Source of the DNA: Sordaria brevicollis
Taxonomy: Eukaryota > Ascomycota > Sordariomycetes > Sordariales > Sordariaceae
DNA length: 64,000 bases
Direction: 5' to 3'
Assembly: GCA_033439795.1 (NCBI GenBank)
Contig: JAUTDP010000006.1
Location: forward strand, 2,914,001-2,978,000
Part shown: positions 1 to 11,404 of the stretch, piece by piece
Layout of the letters: every line of letters starts with the position of its first letter
Numbering within the stretch: position 1 is the stretch's first letter
Notes under the pieces: model-generated
The model's database searches: none
Seen by the model: only the letters and a program-made list of their open reading frames with translations
Told to the model about the DNA's origin: nothing
Translations under genes and position numbers: made by a program

Positions 1-2598
1 ATAATGATGTGAATGATCGAAACCAACAGGGGAAGAGCAAGCGGGGAATTAAAAGAATTGGGACACGTTTGCAACGAAGAGATGGACGATCACACATACA
101 CACACGCGCACGCACACAAAATCCGGACTTTATAGACGACATGGATGTGCAAACAACCGAAACACAAAAACCATATCGGACGGCCACCACGCCTATGCCG
201 TGGCTTACGTACCGGGGACCAGTCAGACTCAGGACAACGGGACCAGCGGAAGGAACATCAGCGAATGCATTTAGGTCAGAAAGGGGGTTTAGGGAACCGG
301 GACCGGGCACACACACTCTTTGCATTTTGTGGGCATTTGTCGCAGTCGGCATTTGTTCGGATAATCTGAACGACTTGAAAAAGTTGCTCTCAGTTACGAA
401 CCGGCCGATGGGTCTAATAATACGCCGCCGCTGCTACATTTGCCTCCTTGGCGTTTCGTGAGGCTTGGTCGGTTTCTCCATCAGCGTCTGGAAGAGGTCG
501 CCGAGGGAAGACGGAGGAAGGCTGGTTTTAGGTCTGGGTAGGTCGGCGAAGGGGGTTTAGGCTGGTTGGTTGGTTTTTCTTTTGGTTATAGCTCTGGTCC
601 TGTTCTGGTCTGGTCTTGTCCTGGGGGTTTTGTTGGCACCTTTTCTGATCTGTGTTTTCACGATCCACTGGATTTTGTGTGGTCAAATACTTCTTTTACT
701 ACCTTTTTTCAACCTTTACACACACATTTTGGGGATTCCTATTGTCTCCCTAGTACTAACTACTTGCTATGGATGTCATGTCATGGTGGGGGGAAATTCG
801 GATCGATACTGGTTTTTCTGTAAACTTGCCGAGACAAAAAACCGCTTTATTTGTAATTCATTCTTGCTAAACTTATTCTCTCTCCTGCTGTTTCCTGCTT
901 GTCACTGGGTTGTTGCCTCTGTATCTCATGTCTCGAACCATGCATCGGTAGAGTGGTCGGTGGTGGTCGTTGGATAGGTAATGATGACTGTTGGTTAGCT
1001 GTCAGCCTGCTGAATTATCGTCGGATTCAAATATCGTAAGTTTAGATGTCTGACGTCGTGATGATGCGTCTGGGGTTTCTGTCAAAGTGAATACGCATAC
1101 ATGAGCCGAGGATAGTCTACAACCTCTTCCAAGTTGTCACCAAAACTCAGCGTTCTCCAAAGCTGAGATCTATATAGATCCATGGACTCGTACTGCTAAG
1201 AAGACCTGAGTCTTCTAACAGACAAACTTAAGACTCTGCCTCTTTCTGCGAAACTCCTTAAGCACAAGGCTATGGTTTGGGTGTGTACTCTCCTTGATCT
1301 TGGAACGCAGATAGATAGGTACAAAGTAGCTGGGTACTGGGTACTGGGTAGTGTGTGGACTTCCTACTAAAACTTCATGGTCGATCTCCTCTTGGTCAAG
1401 CATGGTAGATAAGCTTTATAGTAAGTAGAGGCTTTTCAGAAAAGTTCGAAGTCCGGGATTCCTCCCACCTTTATTAATGTGCCTCTTTTGCCTTCTTTTT
1501 TGGTCACACGATTGTACCGGTAGAATTGGTTTGTGTCAACTGCCTGCCTCTGCGAAGGATGTTACAAAGGGTAATGGACTCGAATGGCAAGCGGATGGAA
1601 GTCTATTTCGCTTCGCTGACGGTTCAAGTACTTATTGTATACCAGTTATTTGATTTGGTGAAGTCTATACATATCCGCGCTCTCTACCTATTTGTTCCTT
1701 TTACTATCTCTACCAAGCTATTGCTGTCTCGTTTGATGGATGTTTCGGTACGCCTTTTATGTCGCCTCTGTAGGCCAAAATATCGTTACTCATTTGTTGC
1801 CATCCGAATCCAGGCGCCCGAATGGCACACTGTATACACTCATTCGTTACCATCCAAGTCCCCTTCAGTACCGAGACATCTGTCCCGTTATGTTTCCCTC
1901 GTGTGATGAGCTCCGGCAAGTCACAACCCAGACAATAGCTCGGCCTAAGATGGCAAGTTGAATAGCGGGTCGAAACAGGATTACCTCTCCATGGGCTTCC
2001 CGGGACCTTGGGACTCATGGTCGAGGTCGGAAGCAGTCTCTTCCACCTCTGTCGCCGTGGTATCCGCCACCGTGGTTGCGGAAGACCAAAGACTGTAGTC
2101 CGTGGGTTCGTCGAGAGGAGAAACTAATGAATTGCCAGGCCCTTGGAAAGAAGGTGTAGGATTGGATTCGGGTGACAATATCCCATGAGTGTATTGGAGA
2201 GCTTTACTAGCTATAGAAGCCAGATTGTCCCGCAGAGCTTCATGGGCTATAGAAGCCAAATTGCGTAACGGAGAAACGGGTGGCGCGTCGCCGAATGTAA
2301 GCGTATGACCGCCACCGGGGGTTGCTCGAGGGGACGACACCGCTTGAATTTCAGGATTCGGGCTCCCGTCCATTGGATGGCAATCGCGGAGAGGACGCTC
2401 GTTATGGCCGACGTCGGGTAGATTGCTACATGTAGGGTCTCTCTGTATATGAGCACCGGCTTTTGGCGCGACCGTCGGATTGCGCACGGGTCGCGGCGGG
2501 ACAGGGAAAAAGGGACACTGCATGGAGGGCGGGGACAAGGGGGAATAAAGCGGCGGCGTAAGAGACCTGGGAACCGCTAGGGTTGCGGGAAGGGTTTT
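1..2598. other. Gene-poor left flank
   Basis: I see no well-supported gene here. Stretches are T-rich or GT-rich, as in intergenic or untranslated DNA. A 62-codon ATG-initiated frame on minus (1215-1403) has no recognisable motif. A 185-codon minus frame at 1981-2538 opens with a TTG codon rather than ATG, is Pro/Thr/Ser-rich, and carries a short internal repeat (LASIA..ALRDN followed by LASIASKALQ). It lies just downstream of, and on the same strand as, the molybdopterin-fold gene and may be 3' UTR or an unrecognised exon. I do not call it as a gene. Confidence 0.4.
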
Positions 2599-4075
2599 CT
2601 AATGGGTCCCGGAACCTGTGGTAGTCACATCCGCTGTCTCGGAGGCGGGAGCATCGGCGACTTGTACGGGTGGTTCAGTGGGTACTTGGGCGTCAACGTC
2701 GTCTTCTCCTTCGGTGGTTACGATCCGGCCATTCACGTAGTGGCAAACTTCGGGGGCAATGGAGTCGAGGAAGTCTTTGTCTCTGTAAGCCGGCATGGTT
2801 AGCTGATCGGATCATTTGGGCTGAGATTGAAGTCATGTGCGGGACAAGCGATGAAACTTACTTCCCAACCAGGGTAACTGTGTTGTGTTTCTCTCCCCAT
2901 CTAGGGTAGCTTCCAACCTTGACGCCCTTAGGCTCAACTCTTCCTGCCAGCTCAGTGAGATACGCGGCAATGGCGCTCTCAGGGAGTGGCGTGGAGATGG
3001 TAACTCGGGCAATACCCTTGCCCTCGGGGTCAACCAGGCGCGGCTGGATATAGGGCTTGAGGCCGTCGAGGAGCTTCTCGACTGTAGTGGTTCATGTTAG
3101 CTTCCATCCTCCGTCCAACAAACGGTCTCAAGGGAAAGAATCCATACACAACCTGGGCACACCCGGCAAGATGTGCACATTTCCATTTACCACCGCAACT
3201 GGCACCCAAAGTTCCTTGCAAGGAAACAAGAACTGCTTCGCCGAGTCTCTGTTGACGTCTGTCGGTAGCTCCACCATACGGAGCTTTGCGGTAAGAACAG
3301 GTGAGGGTTTGTCCCAGTTGAAGGGTGGCTCGCCCTTACGCGGGACAGAGATCTTCTTCATGAGAGCAAAGGCTTCTTCGTTCAGCTTGAGAGGGAGACC
3401 AAATGCCTTGGCTATCGATTGGTAGGTGATGTCGTCGTGTGTGGGCCCGATGCCTCCGCTGTTCAACGTGGTCAATGAGGGGTCCTGGACACTCGAAGAA
3501 AGGTCGATGATGGTGGTACCTGGTGACGACAAAATCGTAGCGATCACTCATACGGCGTACGGCCTCGATGATTTCATCTTCATCGTCGGCAATGACTTCG
3601 ATCCTCTTGAGGTTCTGGGTTGGGGCGTCTACGGTGAGCGTGTGGTTCCATGAACGTTGTGTAACTGAGAACAGGGACTTACAATTCCCAAGTTGAAGCA
3701 CCACTTTGCCATGTAGTTGGAATTGGTCTATAGTACCCAGGTCAGCGTTGACTTTTCACTGTGTGGTATTTGTGCTTTCAACTTACATCTTTGGTCTACA
3801 GCACAACAACCAAATAACTGTTAGTCTCACGCTTGGTCATGTCTACTGGTACTCGCTGAACGTGCCTTTCCGCCCAAGACTTCATCACCAATAATCAAAC
3901 ACGCTGCCGTGTGAATAGTCCGCGCATTGCGCTCATCCGCTGTGGTTGTCGACCCCATAATGGTGTTGAATATTTCTGTTGAAGTTCGGCGAGGAGTTGA
4001 TGTCGACGGGCTGACAAATGACGTTATCGCTGGCCGTAACAAGTGCCGAGCAACCTGGGACAAGCGAGAGAACAT
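2599..4075 (-). CDS. Molybdopterin-binding-fold protein (FAD synthase N-domain / CinA type)
   Basis: Seven exons join in frame to 357 codons: 4075-3866, 3795-3787, 3727-3683, 3614-3520, 3458-3148, 3081-2862 and 2782-2599. The first ATG opens a basic, hydroxylated N-terminus (MFSRLSQVARHLLRP) that could be a mitochondrial presequence. Family signatures follow: LIIGDEVLGGK-TKD-TNSNY, then IEVIADDEDEI, then SGGIGPTHDDIT, and later LPGVPRLFEKLL. These match the MoaB/MogA-type domain of CinA proteins and of the N-terminal half of animal FAD synthase. In eukaryotes this domain has been linked to nucleotide or FAD-related hydrolysis; no PAPS-reductase half is present, so FAD synthesis itself is not expected. 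Oddities are a 9-nt microexon and a first intron whose donor reads GCACGT. The gene is divergent from the GMF gene. Family is fairly sure, biochemical role is inference. Confidence 0.85.
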
Positions 4076-4592
4076 GAAGGTTGTGGGATGTCTGGAGGAG
4101 AATGTCTTATAAGACAAGATATTTGAGGTCGGAATAAATGAAGGGAAGATGAAGAAACAGGAAGGTTCAAGACTGAGAACGGGATGTGGTTTCGGCTTGT
4201 CTTGCCGATGCGTGGTTGCGGCAGTGGTGCCTGCCCATCGGCGTCCACGGTCCCCCCAGGCAGCGTCTTCCCCGCTCCGAGTTTAGCGGGTTGAGCTGTT
4301 AAGCTTCCGCGGGCCAATGGCCGGGAAAGCCCCGCTGTTAGGGAGCAATCGATAACAGAGCTTACTGCTGGAGCTGTGGACTTGGCAGTGATGCCATGCG
4401 GGGCCGAGTTGTGTCCCTGGACGAGGGCGGTGTCTCGGTCTTCTCCCACGACAACTTCAACGGGGCATCTTTCACAAAGTTCAACTTCTTTGCTATCACA
4501 AGTTCCACTATATCGACTAGTTGCCTCCCAATCGCTCTCCCTTGCGCCGTCCGAATCCTACGTATCCAACCAACCTAGAACAGCTCTTCACA
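4076..4592. promoter_or_regulatory. Shared divergent promoter region
   Basis: The 517 bp separate two start codons pointing away from each other (4075 on minus, 4593 on plus), so both promoters and 5' UTRs must lie here. I see no clear TATA box. The middle, around 4230-4330, is GC-rich. The assignment rests on geometry only. Confidence 0.5.
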
Positions 4593-5354
4593 ATGGTGCG
4601 CTGCCGCTCTCCCATCGCAACATCCGACCTCTCCATACATATCAGCTCCTATCCTCAGCTCCCACGCTGTCCACCCGAAACCCATCGAGATCCCCAAGAA
4701 CCACAGCTAACACCGACAAACCCAGGCTTCCGAAGCAAGACTCTACACCTTCTCCCAAGAAACCAAAGACCACCTGCGCAAGTTCCGCCTCGGCACCTCG
4801 CGCTCCAACGACCCCCAGGCCGTCATCTGTATGTATGTTCCCGTGTTGTCTGTCCTCCCCTACCTGGGAAGGAAACTAGCTGACAACAAGGACCCGTGAA
4901 CAGACATGATCGATAAGACCACAAAAGAAATCAGACAAGACGACGACAAAGTAGTGTACAAGACGCTCGAAGAAATCGGCGATGACTTGCCCGACCACAG
5001 CCCCAGATTCGTGCTGTTGAGTTATCCTCTTACGCTCGTACGTTGACGATTCCACCACCCCTCCACAACCGATGTCTCCATCAACTACGGACATACATAC
5101 ACCTCGGCTTCGAGAAGCGGTTGGCATAGTATCGAAGAGACATGAGCTGACCATACCATCCGCAGCCCTCCGGCCGACTATCCGTCCCATACGTGATGCT
5201 CTACTACATGCCCTCAACATGCAACAGCGCGATGCGCATGTTGTACGCCGGCGCCAAGGAGCTGATGCGCAACACCAGCGAGGTGACCAAGATCATCGAT
5301 ATCGAGTCACCAGAGGAGTTGGAGGAGATTCCCGGCAAGCTTGGGGCTGCTTAA
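4593..5354 (+). CDS. Glia maturation factor (GMF/Aim7) homologue, ADF-H fold
   Basis: Four exons give 142 codons: 4593-4595, 4726-4828, 4904-5037 and 5166-5354. The first exon is the ATG alone; the 130-nt intron that follows has a GCTAAC branch site before ACCCAG. The product starts MASEARLYTFSQETKD, has the ADF-H helix DHLRKFRLG, the strand RFVLLSYPLTL followed by SGRLSVPYVMLYYMP, and the family tail MRMLYAGAKELM..TSEVTKIIDI. This order and the length near 140 residues match GMF rather than cofilin. GMF binds Arp2/3 and promotes debranching of actin networks; it should act at cortical actin. No gene symbol is given because the local name is unknown to me. Confidence 0.9.
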
Positions 5355-5638
5355 GCTGTTCGAGGCTGCAGGGGGAGGGCAGTTCGATGAGGTAGTCACA
5401 ATAGGAAAGCGGAGGAAGGCCGGCGACATCATTGGGCTATGCAAAATACAGCCCTGGAACCGGAGCAGAGTATAGGGAGCACAGGGAGGCCATTGTGAAG
5501 GAAGGCAAAGTCAGTTAGATGCCGGATCATCTTATGATCATGATCTTCTCATTATATAAACGCCATGATATCCCAACCATCCTCAAGCCAGAAACAAATC
5601 CCTGAACTCCGTATCCATGCTATCGTCGCTTCCCTCCA

Positions 5639-6679
5639 TCAAGCATCTTGCTCCTCCGGCATCACCACCTCTGGATCCAACCCCATCTCCTTCGCCAACC
5701 CCTTAACAACCCCCTTCAAAGCCCTACACGCCGGACTATCAGGGAAGCTATCAAAAAAGCTCTCCCCATAATCACACGCCATCCCAATCCTCGGATCCAG
5801 CGGCACGCTTCCCAAAAACGCAATCCCCATCTCCTCCGCCAGTTTCCTCCCCCCACCCGTCGTCGCCTTGAAAATCTCGCTCTCGTGCGTACACTTGGGA
5901 CACACAAACCCGCTCATGTTCTCCACCAGTCCCAGCACCTTAATCCCCGCCTTGCGACAAAAATCAATCTCCTTCCTCACATCCAGCAAGCTCACCTCCT
6001 GCGGAGTCGTGACCATAACCGCCCCATCAATCCCGCTTTCTTTCAGGTACGTATTGACACTCAAATGCTCATCGCTCGTGCCAGGCGGCGTGTCAACAAG
6101 CAAAAAATCCAAATCCCCCCACTCCACGTCCTTGAGGAATTGCTTAATCAATCCATTCTTTTTCGGTCCGCGCCAGATGATGGCGTCGTCTCTGTTGGGA
6201 AGCATGAACTGAATCGACATAACCGCCAGGTTATCCATCGCCCACGCCGGACTCCACCCCGCACTGCTAATATGAATCGTCTCCCCCTCCACACCCAACA
6301 TCTTGGGGATCGAAGGGCCGCAGATGTCCGTGTCCATTACCCCCACCGTTTGGTCTGCGTTTGTCGCAAAGGCGTGCGCCAAAAGGCTGGTGAAGGTGGA
6401 TTTGCCGACGCCGCCCTTTCCGGAGAGGATGAGGATTTTGTGTTTGATACCCGACAGGCGGGCGGTGATGAGCGGGATGTCCGGGTCGGGACCCTTGGGG
6501 GCGGTGGCGCAGATGGCTTGGTTCGGGCAGCCGGCGCAGGAGTCGGCGGTGCCGGCTTGTTGGGATTCGGGGCCGGGACAGTGTTCGGGTTCGGGAGCGA
6601 CGAGGGTGGGTTTTTGTTTGAGGGGGTTGGCGAGGACGTCGGCGACGGAGTCGGGCTCGGGGTCGAGGGAGGGGGCCAT
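5639..6679 (-). CDS. nbp35: Cytosolic Fe-S cluster assembly scaffold Nbp35
   Basis: A single uninterrupted frame of 346 codons starting at an ATG. The N-terminal ferredoxin-like motif has Cys34, Cys48, Cys51 and Cys57 (C-x13-C-x2-C-x5-C), diagnostic of Nbp35/NUBP1 and absent from Cfd1. The deviant Walker [21 protein letters not shown] follows at about residue 83, then [29 protein letters not shown] and the C-terminal CPKC motif that bridges a [4Fe-4S] cluster with the Cfd1 partner. In the CIA pathway the Nbp35-Cfd1 complex builds clusters for cytosolic and nuclear enzymes. The gene converges on the GMF gene with 284 bp between stop codons. Confidence 0.96.
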   Translation of the reverse strand: MAPSLDPEPDSVADVLANPLKQKPTLVAPEPEHCPGPESQQAGTADSCAGCPNQAICATAPKGPDPDIPLITARLSGIKHKILILSGKGGVGKSTFTSLLAHAFATNADQTVGVMDTDICGPSIPKMLGVEGETIHISSAGWSPAWAMDNLAVMSIQFMLPNRDDAIIWRGPKKNGLIKQFLKDVEWGDLDFLLVDTPPGTSDEHLSVNTYLKESGIDGAVMVTTPQEVSLLDVRKEIDFCRKAGIKVLGLVENMSGFVCPKCTHESEIFKATTGGGRKLAEEMGIAFLGSVPLDPRIGMACDYGESFFDSFPDSPACRALKGVVKGLAKEMGLDPEVVMPEEQDA

Positions 6680-8638
6680 TTTTGGGTGGTGTGGTTTGGG
6701 TGGTCGCGAGATGTGTTGATTCTATTGTTTGTAGACTGGCGGCAGGTTTTTATTCGAGGTAAGGACTTGTGGTTTCTTCTGTGCTGGTGATTTTGAAGGG
6801 TTTGGGTAGGTTGTGTTGTTTCGTGTCGGTTGTTGATATGGAAATGATTCAATGGCCTGCTTAGAAATCGGGCTTCCTAGAATCGGCCCTCGTCAACGCC
6901 ATTTGCCTCCACTTCGGTCGACTTTGTCGGCGGGGCTTATCTTATCGGCAGCGGAGGTACGTACCGAATTCTGCGGGAAAGGCGGGGCCGCTAACACGGG
7001 AGATCCACCCGGGATCTTGCCTCCACCGATCGCGGAACAGGACTGTCCTTGTTGAAGCTTTTTGAAGTTTTTGTGGAGGGCATGTGATATTGGGTTTCCC
7101 AAGTGAGGGAAGAATGAGGAGGTTCACCGCTCAACCGACCGAGCTCGACTGTGATGAGTCTACGGTCCCGATGTGAAGAAAAGTTGAAGACCTCCTCTCG
7201 TTAGCGTCACAACCCGGCCGGATGACAGGTCGCGTGCCGATTCTCTTTCGTCCGATATTTGCATATGAGACGGAAGGTTGACCTAGACCGACAACCTATA
7301 AAATGGTGCTCATCCCGCTATCTGTTCCTAGGGCTCTGTATACCCTCAGTCGTTTCCGTATCCCATCTGATAGCTTTTGATCATCGTGTTCTCTCCTCAT
7401 TTCAACTGTCCAAAGATGTCGACATCTTAGGGCTGATGAGCCTTGCTCCGGACAGCCAGGACATCCCGACTTCCTCGAGTGGATTTGCGGTTCGGGCCTG
7501 GAACTGTTCCCCGCCGGTACCTGGCCAGAGCTGGCCGTCTTTGGCAAGGCTTTCGTTATCCACTGGTGAAGCGGCGTTCTTGTGTCCTCTCAACAGATCG
7601 GATATCAGATGCGCTCATCGTCTGATTGGATAGCTGTCAAGATCTGAAGTGGTATCGAGGACCACTACACCATCATGAAGACCCAAAAGCCGGCAACCAA
7701 CAATTGGTGATGGGTCGTTCATCCAGTTGGCCCCAAGTGATGTGTGATTGTACCGTGACCTTCAGAAGTAGATAGTCGGATTTGTCTAGTTTGGTGCCGA
7801 GGCATAGCTCGTTCTTCTACTCATGCGTTACGGTAACTTTTCTGTGCCAAGTATCACGACAAGAGATCAGAGCCTTGCTAGAGCCAACGAGGAAAAGAGA
7901 AGAACGAAAAGCACCAGGACCAAGGCACCAAGCTGCAGGACGTCAAATTCCGGCGGAGATGGACCCTGCAGCACGGCGGTCACCTTCCAAATTCTTTCTC
8001 AACGGACGGCGCGTGGTGGTTGGGAATGTTCCCGAGCTAGTGATGAAGTGATAAAATAATTCGGGGCGGGTCACCGGTCCATTGGAACCACGATTCGTCG
8101 GTCCAGTGTATCGGCGCCTCCGCACCCCCCTCCGCTCCTGACCTCCGCACATGGGCCGCTGATGCAGGTCGCAGCACGAAAAGTCTCCATGGACCGTCGG
8201 ATTTGTGCCCACTCGCTTCCAGCCCAACCGGCATCGTCGAATGAGAAGCTCGAGCCCAATGGTCGCTATGGGGCGGCCTATCCTATGGAGGAGCAAATGG
8301 GGAGCCATGGTGGCCCGGCTGCACAAAAAGATAATAATCCCGAGCGCGGCTTGATTTTCGGCTTGTTGTTATGTTGTGCGTCTGTCGTGTGTGTGTGATT
8401 TCTCACATCTTCCTGTTCCCGTTCGTCTCTCTTGAGTCTTGCTGCCAGAGGAGGTCTGTCTGCCTGTCTGTCAGTTAATTGTCTGTTGATGCCATACCAT
8501 ATGGTGTCGCCCACGTACTCTCGAGCGTGGTAACATTGCAGCGCGATACAGCAGCAGGTAATATACGAGTAATCGACTACTCTTGCGACAATCAGTTCAG
8601 CCTTGCGAAAGCGAGGCCCGCGGGGTTAGAGAGAAGAA
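6680..8638. other. Intergenic: divergent promoters of nbp35 and the Ecm11 gene
   Basis: No gene is supported. Short frames on both strands lack motifs and several use non-ATG starts. The region must contain the 5' regions of the minus-strand Nbp35 gene and the plus-strand Ecm11-domain gene. The stretch at 8380-8470 is rich in CTGT/GTGT runs. Confidence 0.5.
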
Positions 8639-10909
8639 ATGATGCCGTCGTCGAAACCACTTACGAGTCGGAAATCCCTTCGGGGATTGAGCATGTTCAC
8701 CAAGGACGGGAATTTCAGTAATCCAACCACACCGACAACTCCGGGCGCACCAGAGACACTGCTAGGAACACCAGGGACAGCGACACCGGGAACACCAACA
8801 AACAGGCGCAGCACTCCAACTCGTAACGATCGTAACGGGCGTGACCGTACCGAACGTGACACGGGACGAAACGGGGCCTCCCGACGGCCAGGCACGCCTT
8901 CCGCTTCCAGCTCGGGGCTCTTCAAAGTGATGGAAGGGACGAGCGCCGCCGATGTGGGGTCGGTACCCGGACCCGCCAACAGCAGAGATGCGGTCCGAAC
9001 AACAGAAAGAACCACCGACACGGTACGACGCGCTTCTTCAGCAAGAACGACCCAGCGAACCAGAGAACCTTCTCAATTGGGTGCCCAAATTTCACGGCCT
9101 CCCTCTCGCATGCCCTCCATCCCAGGGCCCTCTCGACAGCCCAACCAGCCCGTGACACCATCCCTCCTCAACCCGACTGTTTACACCCCTCCCACCAGAG
9201 AACAACGAGCTGCTGCAGCCGCGTCGCGAGGGGGCCGCAATACCTCGACATCTTCTGCACCTGGTAGCAGTCAACAACACCACCTTACCTCCTCCGTCAG
9301 CTTCCCTGCACAGGGACAACCATCTCGCCCAATGCACCGAAGCAGACCCTCGGCGCCCGAAAATGGCCAACGGACGAATGCCTGGGAAGATTCAACGATA
9401 GCCTCCAGTTCCATGTTTGGAGACCGGGAGAGCAGGGATGGAAGGGCGGAAAATAACCACGAGCGCCAGATAAATGGAGGAGCACAGCAACACCCCCAGC
9501 TCGTGCGGGGCCGTCACTACAGCGACACGGCATTCCCTCGCTCAAACACCCAGCAGGCACAACATCCAGCTATCACCCAACAACCCAAGTCTGCACGACC
9601 AACACTCGACCACGATGAGAACCTACCGTTTGTTATTGGCGAAGGTGGTATCCTTACTGTTATCGAGGCGCCGCGAAACCGAAACGATCCCGATGCTGTC
9701 GCCCTGAACAAGACTATCGAAGCAATCACGAAGGAGCGAGAGCCAACCATCAAGATTGAGGACGACTATGAAGGTGATCGCGCAGCATTCAACTCGACGC
9801 CCACCAAACAACTTAGTGCTTTTCAACGCGCACGACTTCCCCACCGCGACCCGAGGAAAGGTGGATCAGTAAGAGGTGGTAACGGCGGATACACATCAGA
9901 CATACAATCACCAGGGAGGTCTTCGGATACCAATGCGGCGGACCTGGAGAAGAGCCGGATCGAGCAACGTCTACGCCGTGAGCGTGAACATGAGCGTCTG
10001 CGGGAGCAAGAAAGGGAGAAGGAGCGGATCCGTAAGGAGGCTGAACGGCGCGAACGTGAACGCAAACGCCAGCAAGAGATGCAACATCAGCGCAGCACTG
10101 TCTTTGACGATATGACCCCGGTTGAGTCTGAAGCACCGCCTATGCCCACGCCGAATTTTAACAACACACAAGCTGCTGTGGTTCCTAGCACCAGCAGTGC
10201 CTACGAGCCTGACGTCTCTTCACCAGGAAACGTCACACCCAAAGCGTCCGGCTCCCGTCATCTTCACCCGACACAGATACCAAAGCAACAGCCTCTTCCT
10301 CCACAGCTGAAAGATGCTTCAATCGCTTTGGCACGAACCACCAGCCGGCGCGCAAAGGAGAAGGAAATCGTCAAACCAAAGCAACCACCAAAGCCCGCCT
10401 CCACCTCTCCACTGCCAATCCTAGAGCAAGCCAAAAAGCGCCGTCTTTCGAGTCTTGACTATGACGATGCCCAACTCTACAAGATGCCCTACACCACGTT
10501 GCTTACCCAGTCCTTCGACGAAGACCCGCAAGAAGAGGCTCTGAAGCAACAAGCCCAAGCGACCACCAAGCTAGATGACCGTCCCCCAGAAAACGCAACC
10601 CTCGAGGACAAGCTTCAGCACTACAAGACCAAGCCAACCGCTCAGCAAACCGAGTTCTTTACGCACATGAAGATTGCCGAATGGGATGAAGCTGGTGACT
10701 GGTTCCTGGATCAGTTCACTTCTGTGATGAAGAAGATCAAGGACGCGAGGAAAGCAAAGAGGAAGATGGTGGAGGAGTTTGAGGTGGAGATTGCTGAACG
10801 TGAGGGAGCGGTTAGGGGCAAGATTGAGAAGATTGGACGGACTCTGGAAAATCTGAAGGAGGAGGGACGGACGATGATGCAGGGGAAGGAGATGGATTTG
10901 GAGGATTAG
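8639..10909 (+). CDS. Ecm11-domain protein (putative synaptonemal-complex-type factor)
   Basis: A single exon of 756 codons opening ATGATG. Roughly the first 430 residues are low-complexity, rich in Thr, Pro, Ser and Arg, with many TPGTP-like steps, and are probably disordered. A highly charged Arg/Glu segment (REHERLREQEREKERI, about residue 445 onward) should form a single helix or coiled coil. The last ~150 residues carry the conserved block: LDYDDAQLYKMPYTTL, FDEDPQEE, LEDKLQHY and IAEWDEAGDWFLDQF, ending in a second coiled coil (KRKMVEEFEVEIAEREGAVR). This matches the fungal Ecm11 C-terminal domain. In yeast Ecm11 is a SUMOylated synaptonemal complex component acting with Gmc2; a meiotic role here is inference. 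Confidence 0.82.
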   Translation: MMPSSKPLTSRKSLRGLSMFTKDGNFSNPTTPTTPGAPETLLGTPGTATPGTPTNRRSTPTRNDRNGRDRTERDTGRNGASRRPGTPSASSSGLFKVMEGTSAADVGSVPGPANSRDAVRTTERTTDTVRRASSARTTQRTREPSQLGAQISRPPSRMPSIPGPSRQPNQPVTPSLLNPTVYTPPTREQRAAAAASRGGRNTSTSSAPGSSQQHHLTSSVSFPAQGQPSRPMHRSRPSAPENGQRTNAWEDSTIASSSMFGDRESRDGRAENNHERQINGGAQQHPQLVRGRHYSDTAFPRSNTQQAQHPAITQQPKSARPTLDHDENLPFVIGEGGILTVIEAPRNRNDPDAVALNKTIEAITKEREPTIKIEDDYEGDRAAFNSTPTKQLSAFQRARLPHRDPRKGGSVRGGNGGYTSDIQSPGRSSDTNAADLEKSRIEQRLRREREHERLREQEREKERIRKEAERRERERKRQQEMQHQRSTVFDDMTPVESEAPPMPTPNFNNTQAAVVPSTSSAYEPDVSSPGNVTPKASGSRHLHPTQIPKQQPLPPQLKDASIALARTTSRRAKEKEIVKPKQPPKPASTSPLPILEQAKKRRLSSLDYDDAQLYKMPYTTLLTQSFDEDPQEEALKQQAQATTKLDDRPPENATLEDKLQHYKTKPTAQQTEFFTHMKIAEWDEAGDWFLDQFTSVMKKIKDARKAKRKMVEEFEVEIAEREGAVRGKIEKIGRTLENLKEEGRTMMQGKEMDLED

Positions 10910-11404
10910 TCGTCCCAGTTGTCGATTGCAGCCCAGATGGTTTAATGGGGTTGAGTGATGGACTGATGGGATTTTCTTCGCGGTTGATACTTTGGCATGG
11001 CGTTCTGGCACGGGCAAGGAAGGGTGCGAGGATTGAATGGGATGGGATGGGAAGGATCAGGAACATAAATACCCCTTGTTGTAGGACGTGTGATGTTCGC
11101 TGCTGGGCTGTCTCTGGGTGTTGCTTCTTTGATCTAATATCTTATTGCCAACGTCGATTGATCAAGATATCTATTATCTTTCTGCTCTAGACTTGTCTTA
11201 TTGATATCACATAATCTTGCTAGACACCAATGCTTTGGCATTCTTAAAAGAAACCATGCCCTCTTGTCCAAGAAAACGACGTGCTATTCATACTACATGC
11301 TAGTAAACCAAAAGAGCCTAGGTACTCCCGCTCACAGTACGCCAAACGTCGAACCTCGCCTCAGGGTATCAACCAACATCTGCCACCACCACCTCTTCCC
11401 TCCC
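10910..11404. other. Intergenic between convergent genes
   Basis: The 3' flanks of the Ecm11 gene and the kinase gene meet here. AT-rich stretches around 11130-11300 are compatible with polyadenylation regions. No gene or RNA is visible. Confidence 0.5.

Noticed and set aside
3787..3865. Single longer intron skipping the 9-nt exon
   Set aside because: It keeps frame but removes three residues at a position where the family keeps constant spacing (GGK-TKD-TNS), so the microexon model is preferred.
5648..6790. A 380-codon open frame on plus, opposite nbp35
   Set aside because: It is the antisense shadow of a highly conserved gene, starts with a non-ATG codon and has no motif.
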